From contig JASDDO010000026.1 in NCBI GenBank assembly GCA_030015575.1, forward strand, positions 28,722,079-28,786,078: 64,000 bases of DNA, read 5' to 3'. Every line of letters begins with the position of its first letter. The stretch's first letter is position 1. Under the pieces are notes generated by a model, which worked only from the letters and a program-made list of their open reading frames with translations, was not told the DNA's origin and did not search any database. Origin of the DNA: Agapanthus africanus (taxonomy: Eukaryota; Streptophyta; Magnoliopsida; Asparagales; Amaryllidaceae). This document shows positions 50,732 through 62,689 of the stretch, piece by piece. The position numbers and the translations under genes were made by a program.

Positions 50732-52603
50732 TTGACAGCTGAGGAAGCCAAGGCATCAGGAGAAGTGGTTTCAAGTACTTTACTCGTTCATAGTTTTCCC
50801 GCATTGGCATTATTTGATTATGGTGCATCCCACTGTTTTATGTCATCCAAATTTATAACTACACACTCGATTACCTTCACGACCCTGTCTAGTTTCTGGG
50901 ACATACACACTGGGAATGGGAAAATCATATCTAGTAGGGAGTGTAAAGATTGTACAGTTGTTGTGTACGGACGGGAACTCTTTTCAGATTTCTTGGTGAT
51001 TGATACGGGCAGCTATGAAGTCGTCTTGGGAATAGATTTTCTTGGCACTTTCCACGCTCACATTGACTGTAGAGCAAAGAAAGTAATTTTCCAGATTCCC
51101 GGACATTCCGAGTTTACCTTCACTGGAGGAAGCAGTTCTGTCGGGCCAGTCGAGTTTAGGGCTAGGCCGACAAACAATATTCTTGCAGCAATGGAAGTCG
51201 ATAGTAGTGAAGAGCCGGCGGTTGTTCGCGATTTTATGGACGTATTTGAAGATATATCGGGTTTACCGCCGAAGCGAGACGTGGAGTTCGCAATTGATCT
51301 TATTCCTGGTGCAGCGCCAGTATCTAAAGCGTATTATCCAATAGCACCAGTAGAATTGGAAGAAGTTAAGAAACAGGTTGTTGAATTGCTTGAGAAGGGT
51401 TGGATTCGAAGCAGTAACTCGCCTTGGGGAGCTCCAGTTCTTCTAATAAAGAAGAAGGATGCCACAAGAAGGATGTGCATTGACTATCGAGAATTAAACC
51501 GGGTGACTATTAAGAACAAGTACCCGATCCCTCGCATTGGAGAACTTTTTGAGCAGCTTAGTGGCGCGAGGGTATTCTCGAAGCTGGATTTGCGATCCGG
51601 ATATCATCAGGTCCGAGTGAAAGCAGAGGATATTTGCAAGACGGCGTTTCGAACTCGGTACGGACATTACGAATACTTAGTGATGCCCTTCGGAGTGACG
51701 AATGCGCCGGCAGTATTCATGGACTTGATGAACCGAATCTTTTCACTGTTCTTGGACCAGTTTATTGTGGTATTCATTGACGATATTCTGGTTTACTCGA
51801 AGAGTTTTGAGGAGCATGCTGAGCATTTAAAGATCGCACTGCAGACATTGAGACAAGAGAAATTGTATGCGAAGATGAGTAAGTGCGAGTTTTGGCTGGA
51901 GGAAGTGAAGTTTTTAGGGCATGTTGTGTCTGGCGATGGAATTGCCGTCGATCCAGAAAAGATTGCAGCAGTTCGAGATTGGCCGACTCCAAAGAATGTT
52001 GCTGAGGTAAGAAGTTTCCTTGGATTAGCCGGATACTACAGGAGATTTGTGGAGAACTTTGCTCGTCTGGCAGAGCCGTTGACCAAGCTAATGCGTAAGG
52101 AGGTACCTTTTGTATGGACGGATAAATGTGCGTTAGCTTTTGAGACGTTGAAGCAGAAATTGATAACCTCCCCTATTCTGACCGTGCCAGACAACTCCGG
52201 AGGATTGGTGATTCAAATCGACGCATCTGGAAAAGGATTGGGATGTGTTTTGATGCAGCATGGGAAAGTTGTAGCGTACGCATCGAGACAATTGAAGACC
52301 CATGAGAAGAATTATCCAACTCATGACTTAGAGCTTGCGGCTGTGATTTTTGCTTTGAAGATTTGGAGACACTACCTTTTGGGCGAAAGAGTCGAAGTCT
52401 ATACAGATCATAAGAGCTTAAAGTATGTGTTCACGCAAAAGGAGCTTAATATGAGACAGCGTAGATGGTTGGAGCTGATGGCTGACTACAACCTTGATCT
52501 TAAGTACCATCTGGGGAAGGTTAATGTTGTGCCGGATGCGCTTAGTCGGTTACCAGCAATTCAGGTGTTAACTACGCAGAAAGAGATCGTTGCAGATTTT
52601 TGA
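50732..52603 (+). pseudogene. pol: protease, reverse transcriptase and RNase H, Tekay B
   Basis: 623-residue open stretch in the gag frame. Protease active site at residues 29-31 reads DYG in [11 protein letters not shown] instead of DSG or DTG, so the catalytic triad is altered. RT from about residue 190: [50 protein letters not shown], and [10 protein letters not shown] near residue 348 with both Asp intact. RNase [48 protein letters not shown] (near 556), and [12 protein letters not shown], with acidic residues intact. Ends at TGA 52601; the same frame continues beyond (another stop near 52703) to integrase. RT and RNase H look competent; protease and the stops disable the polyprotein. Confidence 0.93.
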
Positions 52604-52783
52604 AGATTTGACTTGGAGATTGTGCTACCACGTTCTACGGGACAGTTGATGCAGTTGCAGGTGCAGTCGTCTTTAATTGGGAAAATTAAAGCACCACAAT
52701 CGTAGGATCCTAGACTGCAAAAGTTTCGAGAGCAAGTTGAAGCCGGACTACGAACAGATTTACTGGTCCACGAAGATGGTTCG

Positions 52784-53956
52784 TTGAGGTATGGTAGCCG
52801 TTTGTGTGTGCCAAAGGGTGATGTTCGTGAAGAGCTTATGAAGGAGGCACACAGTTCATCTTATTCTGTACATCCAGGAGGCACCAAGATGTACCGAGAT
52901 ATTCGACAGCATTTCTGGTGGGAAGGCAGGAAACGGGAGATTGCTTGCTTTGTGGCTAAGTGCTTGGTGTGTCAGCAAATTAAGGCTGAACATCAAAGGG
53001 TTGCCGGTTTATTGCAACCACTTCTGATTCCTCAGTGGAAGTGGGAACATATAACCATGGATTTCGTGACGGCTTTACCGCGGAGTCCAAAGGGCAACAA
53101 TGCAGTATGGATGATTGTTGATCGGTTGACCAAGGCTGCTCACTTTATTCCTTTCCGGGTTGGTCAATCAACAGAGACACTGGCAGAGCGGTACATGCAG
53201 GAGATTGTAAGATTGCATGGAGTACCGGTGAGCATCGTGTCCGATCGGGACACTCGGTTCTTATCACACTTCTGGAGGAATTTACAGGAAAGTTTGGGGA
53301 CTCGATTGAAATTTAGCACAGCTTATCATCCTCAAACTGATGGTCAGTCGGAGAGAACGATCCAAACTCTTGAAGACATGTTGAGAGCATGCATGTTGGA
53401 CTTCAAGGGTTCGTGGGAGGATCATCTACACTTGGTGGAGTTTTCTTACAACAACAGTTTTCAGGCAACTATCCAGATGGCTCCGTTTGAAGCTTTGTAT
53501 GGTCGTAAATGCCGTTCACCTGTTTGTTGGGTTAATGTCGGTGAACGAAGATTGTTGGGACCAGATTTGGTGGTGCAGACAGTTGAGAAGGTTGACACTA
53601 TCAGAAATCATATGAAGGCAGCTCAAGACGGACAGAAGAGTTAGGCTGACACGTCAAGAAGACCTCTAGAGTTCGCCGTGGGTGATTTGGTATTCTTGAA
53701 GATATCACCGACTAGAGGGGTGATTCGTTTTGGGAGTCAAGGAAAGCTTAGTCCTCGATTTGTTGGACCCTTTGAGATATTGGAGCATGTTGGAGAGGTA
53801 GCGTACCGTTTGGCGTTACCGCAGTCCTTGGCAGGTGTGCACGATGTGTTTCACGTATCTCAACTACGAAGGTATGTTCGAGATGAAACACACGTTTTGG
53901 ATCATTCGGAGTTAACAGTACGAGAAGATATGACTTTTGAGGAGCGACCGATTTGA
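52784..53956 (+). pseudogene. pol: integrase, Tekay B
   Basis: Continues the pol frame. HHCC finger EAHSSSYSVHPGG ... CLVCQQIKAEHQ, catalytic Asp in TMDFVTALP, Asp in IVSDRDTRFLSHFW, Glu in GQSERTIQTLEDML, all intact. A TAG at 53642-53644 separates the core from the GPY/F-type C-terminal module (GDLVFLKISPTRGVIRFGSQ, LSPRFVGPFEILEHVGEVAY, GVHDVFHVSQLRRYV). The readable frame ends at 53956 by a one-base insertion, after which the chromodomain continues in the next frame. Confidence 0.93.
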
Positions 53957-54145
53957 AATCGTGGATCGAAGGGAAAAGGTTCTTAAGAACAAGGTTATCC
54001 CTCTTGTGCTTGTTTCTTGGGGAAATCGATCGCATGGAGAGTCCACTTGGGAACGAGAAGATGATATCCGACAGAAGTTTCCTCACCTTTTCCTGCAGTT
54101 TTCTATCTTTGTATTCTTGGAATTTCGAGAACGAAATTCTTTTTG
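53940..54145 (+). pseudogene. pol: chromodomain-like C-terminus, Tekay B (shifted frame)
   Basis: After a +1 shift near 53952 (an extra T in GACCGATTTGAAATC) the frame reads FEIVDRREKVLKNKVIPLVL, VSWGNRSHGESTWEREDDIR, QKFPHLF. The VSW...STWE motif is the chromodomain of the Tekay lineage. These domains are thought to read heterochromatic histone marks and direct integration. Confidence 0.8.
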
Positions 54146-54158
54146 TAGTTGGGTATAA

Positions 54159-56988
54159 TGTAACACCCGAGCCCAATGCTACTAATTTCTGTTACTGTTT
54201 GAGCATTAGGTGGTATTCATTTCATTTATCTTGCTTATTTATGGATTACTGTAAAATTTTATCCGGAAAATTCATTTCTGCACATAACAAATTTTAGCAT
54301 CTAAAATGAAATTAAAAATAGTCATCTTGGCCTACTCGACACCCCTAGCCTTGTGGTAGCGTCCGTGCCTCGAGTTCTCGTCCCGTTCGATGAAACGGGC
54401 GAATTTGGACGGCTACGCGCGCGTACGGGTGTCCGTCTTGGGGGTATGCTTTTTAATCATAAAACACCTCATTTTAAAATTTGGAACCCGCTTAAAATCC
54501 TATTATTTAAATTTCGAATTTTTGGACCCAATCTGGGCGCGATTTGAAAATGTTGTATTTAGCGCCAAAATCCCAAAATTTAATAATCTATAAACAGCAT
54601 ATATTCTGAATATATATACATATCTTCACTGTTGAGAAATCTTTATAAAAAAAAAAGAAAATCTTCAAATATTTTTCCATAACACCTCAGCCAATCACGA
54701 GATTTCTAATCCCCCTGGGCCCCACTTTCTCTACCTTTCTGTCTCTCTCTATCTTTCTCTATCTCTCTCTCTCTCTCTCTAACTCTCTCTCTCTCTCCCC
54801 TATATATATAATTTTTCCCTCTCACTTTTTTTATTCATCACGAGAACTGTAGCACCGCGAGGAACCCATCGCGAGCCCTCAACCCTAGCCACCTCCATCA
54901 TTGCCGCCGCAGCCCCGACGCCGGCACCAGCGCCACCAGCACCCTCGCCTCGTCAGCCTCGCCTCGCCCACACCTCCTTTCTTCCACCCCCGCGCACCCT
55001 ACGCAGCCGCGACCGCCTGCATTTTTCCTGCACTCCTCTGCATCGTCTGAGACGCCGCCGGCGACCACCTGCGCCGCCCGTGGCCGTCGCCGACGATCCC
55101 CGACCTCCCCAGAACACCATGTAAGTGTCTCTCTACCTCACCTTTCCTCTCTTCATTTTCCAGAACTGAAAACACCCATTGGGTCTTTGCTGCAGATCGC
55201 TGGAGACGCCGTTCTCGCCGCCGTCGATCTCGCCATCGTCGCAAGTGCCCTCGGGGACTAGTGAGTATCCCCATCTTCTTCTTTCTCTGGTCATTTCTTT
55301 CTTTCTCTAGATCTACACCCGTAGAAACCCTATTCACTGTTTTTGTGCTCGCCGGAATCCGGCCGTGCCGGCGACGTGTCCCGACTATCCAGCAGAGTAC
55401 TCTGACCCGTGTGGTTCCTTGGTTCGTTGTTTGGGTTCAATCCGTGAACCGTGCGTCCGTCGCGTGTTTCCCCGCCGACGCTACATTCCGTTTTTCCTGG
55501 TTCGCGACCCGTCGAGGCAAGTACCCCTTGCTACATGCTATACAATATATTTATATATGTATTGACACCCTAAACCTGTAAAACTTAACTTGGTATAGTC
55601 GTTTCCCATTTTTTGTTACAATATGGCATTAAATCATTTTACTGTTAACATGGAATTTACAGTTTGCCAATTTAAACCTAATAATCAAACCTACCTGTTC
55701 AATCATATTTTACTGTTATAATAGCTGGTAGCTATTATCCCTGTAGTTCTGTTACATTCGGACGCTCGCATGCATTAACCTGATATAACTGTATTGGACC
55801 GTTACATAATTTATTGCACCGCTAAGGGTGCTTAAACCTGCTAACATAGTTAAACGGCTGCATTGTATTACTGCACTCTTGTGATTAAATGAAACATGCT
55901 TATTATTTAATTCATTGCTTATTTCATGTTGTTAATACCCTGTTCGATTATATATCTGTTTGTGAGCACACCCACGATATTGTTACATCTTGACTTGACA
56001 TTGTCGCACATTGTATATATTGATACACCTGACATGGTACCGTATACTGTTGACTTGACCTGATATACCATGACCTGACCCATTACCTGATCCTGTGTCT
56101 AATGCCAACAAACCTGACGTGTAGTCCTCATGGACCGTTCCTGTTGTCTATCCAGAAAAACCTGCTTTTTACTGATCCTGTGTTAGCATTAGTTCTTGAT
56201 TACTGAATACCTGACCTGACATACATAACTTGGGGGTATGGGGAAATCAAAGGTGAAACCGACTTATAACTCAACAGTTCGATACCTGTTCTGATCAGTC
56301 TTACGGGCTCGGCCAGCCCCGGAGTGATGATGCTGACATCACTCGCCCATCCTGCCACCTGTTACTGCCTAGCGGCACGTCTCGGATTCAGCCCCGAGGA
56401 TCTTGACCGTGGTCCCGGGCATGCACGAGATACTACTGAGTTACATCGACGATTCATCAATTGATTTCAAAGACTTTAGACTAGAAAACTTGATAGAGCA
56501 GTTTAGTTACCCACTGCACACTACCCTGCACTGCTTGTTTCACATTACTGTTTCATTCATGTTTTATTTTGCATTGCCTGTTATATTGTTCATATTATTT
56601 TACTTGTTTACATGACGCGCCGACGTCTGGGTTTTGCATGGCCCAGATTCTGTACCGCTGTCACAGTCCAAGCAGGAGTACTTCAGCCAGCAGGCTGAGC
56701 TGTGAGTTCTGTAGTAGCTAGCTTTATTTCCTGCATTTATTTCCTTATGTGAGCCCGCATTATGGGACATACCTTTCAGTTATTTGTATTGGATCATTTG
56801 CTTCCGCATTTATTTATTATTGACTCTTGTTATTCTGGATTATGGACATGTTTTTAGATTGTTTTAGCTTGTTCTTGATATCTCTACAGCCGTAATGTGA
56901 CTGTGGATGGATACTTCCTACCCATAGGTAGCATGGTTGGCTATGTCACGTGCCCAATCTAGCGTACTCTGGGAAGCGGGGGGTGACA
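54159..56988 (+). repeat. 3' LTR of Tekay B
   Basis: 2,830 bp, colinear with the 5' LTR. The sequence before it (TTGGGTATAA) is a weak polypurine tract compared with that of Tekay A. Ends GGGGGGTGACA. Confidence 0.95.
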
Positions 56989-56993
56989 AATGT
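56989..56993. repeat. target-site duplication AATGT, right (Tekay B)
   Basis: AATGT directly after the LTR; identical to 46478-46482. Confidence 0.9.
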
Positions 56994-57767
56994 TCTCGGC
57001 CTAGTCAATCTCTCGTATGAGCGCGTCATTTTTGCTTTGTAAGCCTCCAAGTTTTGCTGCGCTATGAGACGAGTTTCATCGAAGGCGTCGAGCTCCTCAA
57101 GCCGAAGATGAGCATTCTCTTCATCTGTTAGCTCATAATGAACCGCCACTCGTAGAGAGGGTAGCTCTATCTCTAAAGGGAGTACTGCTTCAGCGCCGAA
57201 TACCAATGCATACAGCGTCGTGTTTGTGGCCGTTTTGAACATGGTCCGATACGCACAGAGAGCTTCATGCAGTCTCTCGTGCCAGTCCTTCTTATTTTTG
57301 GACACCGTCTTCTTTATGATCTTTGTCAAGGTTTTGTTGAAAGCCTCAGCTAGACCGTTTGCTCGGGGATTGTAGACCGAAGAGTATCTCCAGTCTATAT
57401 TATGCTGCTGTGCGAAGCGGCTGATTTTGTGACTTCTGTAAGCCGGTCCGTTATCGGAGATAATCCGTCACAGAGTGCCGAACCGACAGATGACGTGTGT
57501 CTTGAAGAAATGGAGGATGTTCTCCGTCTTCACTTCTCTTAGCGGTACTTCTTCTACCCACTTAGAGAAGTAATCGGTTGTCGCCAATATGAACCGATGT
57601 CCTCTGGATGACGCTGGTTCGATGGGCCCAATTATGTCGGTTCCCCATATTTCGAACGGCCAGCTAGCCACCGTTGGGTGTAGCGGGTTTGGATGCTGGT
57701 GGATGAAGTCTCCATGAACTTGGCACGAGTAGCACTGCTTTGCGTATTCGAGACAATCCTGAATCAT
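56994..57767 (-). pseudogene. pol: integrase, Tat T2, continued
   Basis: Minus-strand integrase interrupted on its C-terminal side by Tekay B. CLEYAKQCYSCQVHGDFIHQ, Asp in WGTDIIGP, a TGA at 57468-57470 replacing an Arg or similar codon, IISDNGPAYRS (Asp), and GLAEAFNKTLTKIIKK (Glu), then AVLPLEIELPSLRVAVHYEL and SYERLTRPRTF up to the insertion. Catalytic residues are intact. About 90 percent similar by eye to T1 integrase. Confidence 0.88.
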
Positions 57768-58350
57768 CGTGGGCTAATAGTGGCCCATCCTTTAATCTTC
57801 ATCTTTATCTTTGGCCCGGCTTGATGAGAACCGCAGAGTCCATCGTGAGTTTATTAGACGACTCTCCTTACTTCTTCCGGTCCTAAGCATCTCAGCCATA
57901 GAGAGTCGAACGATCTCTTATATAGAGTATCATTGACGAAGGCAAAAGACAAAGCTCGTTTCATGAGCTGATGTCTTGAGAATGCATCTTCCGGCATTTG
58001 ACGGTATTTGAAGTAGTCTATAAAGACTTCTCTCCAATCCTTAGCCTTTTCTTGGTCCTCTATTTATAGGGTCGTTTTCTTGGTTGCTTCCATTTCTTCA
58101 GACGATTCAGTGGACATTTCTGCTGGTTCAAGAACCCGACGGCTTTGTACAACGATTCTCACGTCATCGAGGTTTTCGTCAGCCAGTTCTTTAGCGAGTT
58201 TGGCCAATGCGTCCACTTTACTATTTTCTATACACGGTATGCTTTCCAAGACGTAGGAAGGGATTTGAGTCAGCAATTGTTGCACTCTTTCGTCGTATTT
58301 TACTAACTCCGGTTTGCACGTTTGATAGTCGTCGTTTACTTGACTAACGA
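57768..58350 (-). pseudogene. pol: RNase H-integrase linker, Tat T2
   Basis: Decayed minus-strand linker. Readable part 58285-58064: YVLESIPCIENSKVDALAKL, AKELADENLDDVRIVVQSRR. Remainder matches T1 35963-36382 with several stops. Confidence 0.75.
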
Positions 58351-58354
58351 CCAG

Positions 58355-59199
58355 CTAGGAGTCTCCGTATATGAGGAGGTTTTCGATTCCCATGTTGACA
58401 GCGATCTCAAGACCTGCTATCAAGGCCTCATATTCCACTTTATTATTTGTCCCCAGCTCTGTTAAGGAAAAGGCAAAGCGCATTATCCCTCCTTCTGGAG
58501 TCACGAAGATAAGGCCTACCCTACATTTGATTATAGGGGTGTTGTATTGTCGCTTCTTCATGGAAAATGCCCTATCGAAGTAGAGTTCCCATCGGGTATC
58601 ACTCCCTCCTCTTTCTCTATCGATCGTTTCAAACGCGTGCCCGTCCGACAGTTCACAATTTAGGGGTGAATCGGCAGGTATTGGATGCTCAGCGAGGAAG
58701 TCGGCGATGGACTGGCCTTTCACTGCCTTGAGAGACCGGTATGTTATCGAGAATTCCATTAAGAGTAGGGCCCATTTAGCGAGACATCCCGTTAGTATGG
58801 CTCTGGACATCAAACACTTGAGAGGATCTACCTTTGATATGAGATGGACCTCATGCGCCAGAGCGTAATGCTGAAGCTTCGTTATAGAGAAGATTAACGC
58901 CCGGCAGTGTTTTTCAATAGGGGAGTAATTGTTTTCTGCCCCAGGAGAACCCGAATCAAATAGTAGAGGGCTCTCTCTTTCCCTTGATTATTCTCCTGTG
59001 CCCATAGCGCGTCTAAAGAACCTTCAAGGGCTGTTGTGTACAGAATGAGGGGCTTTCCCTTGACCGGAGCGGTCAGTACCGGCGGATTCTGTAGGTATTG
59101 CTTGATTTCGTCGAGTGCACCCTGGCATTTACGATCCCAAACGAACGGGGCCCATTTCTTCATTAGATGACTGTAGGGGCGGCATTTGCCGGAGAGGTT
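58355..59199 (-). pseudogene. pol: RNase H pair and RT end, Tat T2
   Basis: Minus strand. 59163-58894 covers PFVWDRKCQGALDEIKQYLQ, LYTTALEGSLDALWAQENNQ and the start of the first RNase H; 58813-58355 covers its end (ADFLAEHPI) and the aRNH module (WELYFDRAFS, VEYEALIAGLEIAVNMGIEN, LIYGDS). The two parts are in different frames. Upstream, RT is absent: homology with T1 stops at about 59199, where spacer-type sequence begins. Confidence 0.85.
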
Positions 59200-59890
59200 G
59201 ACTTGGAGTTTGATACCTATTTAGGCATCAGTATCGCTACAACGGGGATAGTGCCGGGAGCGAATCATCATTTGCCCTTGTCGATTTGGATAAAGGTGGC
59301 TTAGCAGACAGGGTTAGGATCCTGTTGATTAAGACTTTTGACTTTATGAGCCGTAAGGGTCTCATAAAGGGTTTTCTCCCTACGAGTCGTGAGGATCTCA
59401 TTGGCGTATTTTCTCCTTAAGAATCATGGGGATTCCTAAGTGATGTCTTCTCTTGTAAGTCGTAAGGATCTTTCAAAAGTGCTTTCTCGTTATAAGTCGA
59501 GAGGACCTACAAGTGTTATTCACCATATGGAGATATTTCTTGCCATTTGTAGAACTTGGCAAAGAAATATTTATTCGTGGCCTTGGATTGTATACAAGGG
59601 TCAATATGGACCGCCTGTAAGGCAATTTGAGAGATATGACGGCTTAAGAACAGGTCTATATCCCTGTAATTTAAGGCTTTTGAATCCTGTGAGCCGTGAG
59701 GGTCTCACAGGGGGGATTCTCCTCACGAGTCATGAGGATCTCATAAGTGTATTTATTTTAACAAGGTTACACCCTTCCGGGTTTTCACAAGCTCGCCGGC
59801 AGTCCTGCTATTTTTACTCACAACGCCCTTTCGGGTTTTCATCCGTGTCCATTTTGCTTGTGGACGTACCGTCTTTTTTTTAGCGGGGTA
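59200..59890. repeat. misplaced spacer module with hairpin combs (T2)
   Basis: Plus-strand match to 44760-45540 and 33780-34560: GCATCAGTATCGCTAC block, comb TTTATGAG/CTCATAAA (59343-59367), CTACGAGTC..GATCTCAT, CTTGTAAG-type stems, CCTTGGATTGTATAC motif (59580), second comb to about 59755, and CTCGCCGGCAGTCCTG block. Here it lies between RT and gag, replacing RT, protease and the gag C-terminus. Confidence 0.8.
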
Positions 59891-60980
59891 TTCCACTAGA
59901 TTGTAGGACCTGTTTGTAGGACCCTTAATATCCTTCCTCTCCTTTGAGAAGAAAGGACCATTCTACATAGAGATTCTTCCGCCGGTGAGAAATATGCCCC
60001 ATGTGTATATCTCGGGGGGAACGAGTACCCATGTCGTCGCTATTTTGGCGACAGGTTGCTTCAGAGCCGCTTATTTTTGTTGAGCGTAAGCAACAAACGC
60101 CATCCTGCCTCCGCTTTTCACTCGGCATCATCGGATGAGAAAGAGCCTTGAACCATTTAATCCAATCGAGTCATTTTATCTATGAGTTCTTGGAAGGTCG
60201 TCGGCTTGAAGAGGGCCATATACGAGGAAACCTTTGAATTTTGTTCAAGGGTGGCTATGAGCATTCCCATGGATGCAACTTCATCGATGCGTTGCTTGTA
60301 TTTGACCAGAGATTTCACCATCGGGTAACATATTGAACCCAAGTCTCATTCGGTCTAACCCTTTCATTGACCAGCGCCGTCACGGTATTGCGTTTATTCA
60401 CACTAGCGAATCTCTAACAGGAGGGCATCTCCATTTCGTCGAAGGTATTCATGGAGTCATTCGGGAGTTCCGCATACCATTCGAAGGTAATACCCGCCAA
60501 ATGGCTGACGAACTGTCAGAGGAGAAGTATATCAGTGTTGCCGCACATGGATTCAAATCGTGCAATGTGCCAGCGAGAATTCTCAGTTCCTTTATTCATG
60601 TGGAACGTTGGAAGTGTGTACTCTGGCGGGTACTGCATTTGATTGTGCCATGTCGGATACGGTCGACCAATTTTGATTGATCTATTTGTGGCTTCACTGG
60701 CGTAATGAGTTTTTATTTGCTGAGCGATATATTCGTTCAGCTTTGCTTCTAGAATCATTCCCCCCTCGGCCATTGATGAGGTTTGTAGAAGATTTGAAAT
60801 GTCATCCTTATTTTTAAGACCGACTACCGGCGGTTCATTTGTCAGTGGTCCCGATTGAACCATCATTCCAGCCATATTCTGAATCAGAAAGGCCATCTGG
60901 TTCATTTTAGTGGACATTTCTGCCGCTTCTGTATCTCCCTTTTTTAGAGCGCGCTTTAGGAAATCAATATCCGACTCCTT
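59891..60980 (-). pseudogene. gag: gag with capsid core, Tat T2
   Basis: Minus-strand gag. RPYPTWHNQMQYPPEYTLPT and HIARFESMCGN (60917-60516) are the start of the Tat capsid core. After a stop: FVSHLAGITFEWYAELPNDS, then KYKQRIDEVASMGMLIATLE and LFKPTTFQELIDKMTRLD (60342-60157), and a basic tail to 59925. An N-terminal Met-rich coil (MSTKMNQMAFLIQNMAGMMV) precedes the core. Several stops. This copy keeps the capsid core that T0 and T1 lack, but lacks the His/Cys C-terminal unit. Confidence 0.8.
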
Positions 60981-62130
60981 CTCTATTCTTTCTTCAGGTG
61001 CGTCCTCGGGATTTTCCTTAGGCGATGGATTAGCATTTGCTGCCGCCTAAGCGAGCATCTTCTACAGCTTCTCACGTTGCAGTTGAACTTTTGTCAGGGA
61101 CCGAGTTTGAGGTCGGTGACTAGTAGAAGCTCGAAGTTCATCTTTGTAATTCACCACATATACTATGTGATCTACCATGCCCCCAGGCTTAGGGTGTTTA
61201 GAGTTTTGGCCTTTGGAGTTTGCTTCGGGCACTTGAACTTTATTGGGCCTCCCTTTTTGTGAAAAGCCGCATTGGTTTTGGGAGGAACCGCTGTATCAGG
61301 ATCCGTCTTGGGATGAGTCCTCTTGTATTTGAAAGTGGATTTGCAAGAATTTGGTTGACGTCTAGGGGAAGAGCCGCGGTTAACGACAGAGACCTTCACC
61401 TACTTCCACACTTTATATATAGATGAGGAAAGTTGCTTTAGGGAGCGAACTAGTTTCTGCTCTCGTGGGATCTCCATGGGCTGTAGAGATTTCTTCAATA
61501 TTGCAGGAGGAGAATTTTGTCTGACCCTTCGCAACAGTTTGAAGTTGTTCCCGGTTGGAACAACATTCACCACTGGGGTTGAAACAGGACCATACGGAGA
61601 ACTGCCCCCGGCTCATTTTGTATGATGCCGATATCGGCGTCAACCATTTCTTACGGCCAGGATTTGATTAGCCTCAGGATTTTGCCGAGCCTGCCCCCTG
61701 TTTCCTTTAGGATCTTGAATATTCTGCCCCCTGCGTCGACCTTGGTCCTTGGCAGGTGCCAGTTGTTTGAGGACTGATTCCGTCGGCAAAGTTGTAGCTT
61801 GTGGAACCAGCCTATGGAAGACAAACTTTCTCTAGGCTTCCTTCATCGGTGTTGACGCACCGAGGGTGGAAGGTGGGAGTATCGACCCAAAGAGAAGCCC
61901 GTTGATTTCTTGAAGAGCCGGATTGCAGAGATTTGAGGCTACAAGTGGCTCATACTTGACTCCTCTAGATATGACAGAGCCTGAGTTACTAGGGTAGAAG
62001 CAAACGCCATTCTTCATAGAGACAAAACACCGGCTTCAGTAACCCATCACCCAAGGGCAACCACAAACATACATACCGCGATTATTTGATCGCGGAAAAA
62101 CACGACACACGAAGTGTGGAATGGAAAGAT
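60981..62130 (-). pseudogene. gag: gag N-terminal region, Tat T2, degraded
   Basis: Minus-strand sequence between the leader and the capsid core, readable only in pieces: 62017-61832 (MKNGVCFYPSNSGSVISRGV), 61643-61413, and 61399-61172 rich in Lys and Pro (CPKQTPKAKT). No domain is recognised; assignment rests on position and charge like the T0 gag N-terminus. Confidence 0.5.
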
Positions 62131-62136
62131 GGAAAA

Positions 62137-62155
62137 GGTCCCACTAGGCATGCCA
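62137..62155 (-). other. putative primer-binding site (T2)
   Basis: The minus strand reads TGGCATGCCTAGTGGGACC, five bases from the LTR edge, matching the T0 block with three changes. Confidence 0.5.
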
Positions 62156-62689
62156 GAATCTGTTCACCGCCGAAAACAGAGAAGAAAACACGTAGGTCGT
62201 CTTGCCTGAATTTGAGGGCAGATGCTATCGGGTTTTATCCGTCCACCTCTCCGAAGATACCAAGTTGATTTATGGCACCGTATATCGAAGGTTTAGACAG
62301 ATGTGGCCGTTGTAGCAGACTTCGTCAGATTCCCCCTCGCTTGCGAGGGGTTTTTGATTATAGGGACGCTCTTCCCTGCAGGCGTAGGCCCCTACAGTTA
62401 ATTACGTTACCGCGTAGCGATAACCACTTTCTCCTTCTCCAGATGGTCACTTCGTTTCGTATGTGTTTGTTTTGTTTTAGGTTGCCTGTGGATTGTATAC
62501 GGAGACTAATTTGTGTTTTCGCCTGTAGGACGTGGATTAGTCCAAATCCGTATTTTCTTAGATTTGGGTTTGGGTTGGTTTAAGGATCGTTAATCTTATT
62601 TTAGATTAAGATCAACTCAAACGTTTGTTGAGGATACGTTAGTCTAATTTTAGACTAAGATCTACTCAACAGGATTTTCTTTAGTTTAT

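Larger units (their letters stand above)
46483..56988 (+). mobile_element. Tekay/Del chromovirus copy B, full length
   Basis: Complete 10,506-bp plus-strand element: two LTRs of 2.81 and 2.83 kb, initiator-Met PBS, gag, protease, RT, RNase H, integrase and chromodomain, in one frame with six or so stops and one frameshift. 5-bp TSD AATGT in T2 integrase. In the first 280 bases the LTRs differ at about 13 sites, nearly all transitions, so the insertion is older than Athila B. Confidence 0.95.
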
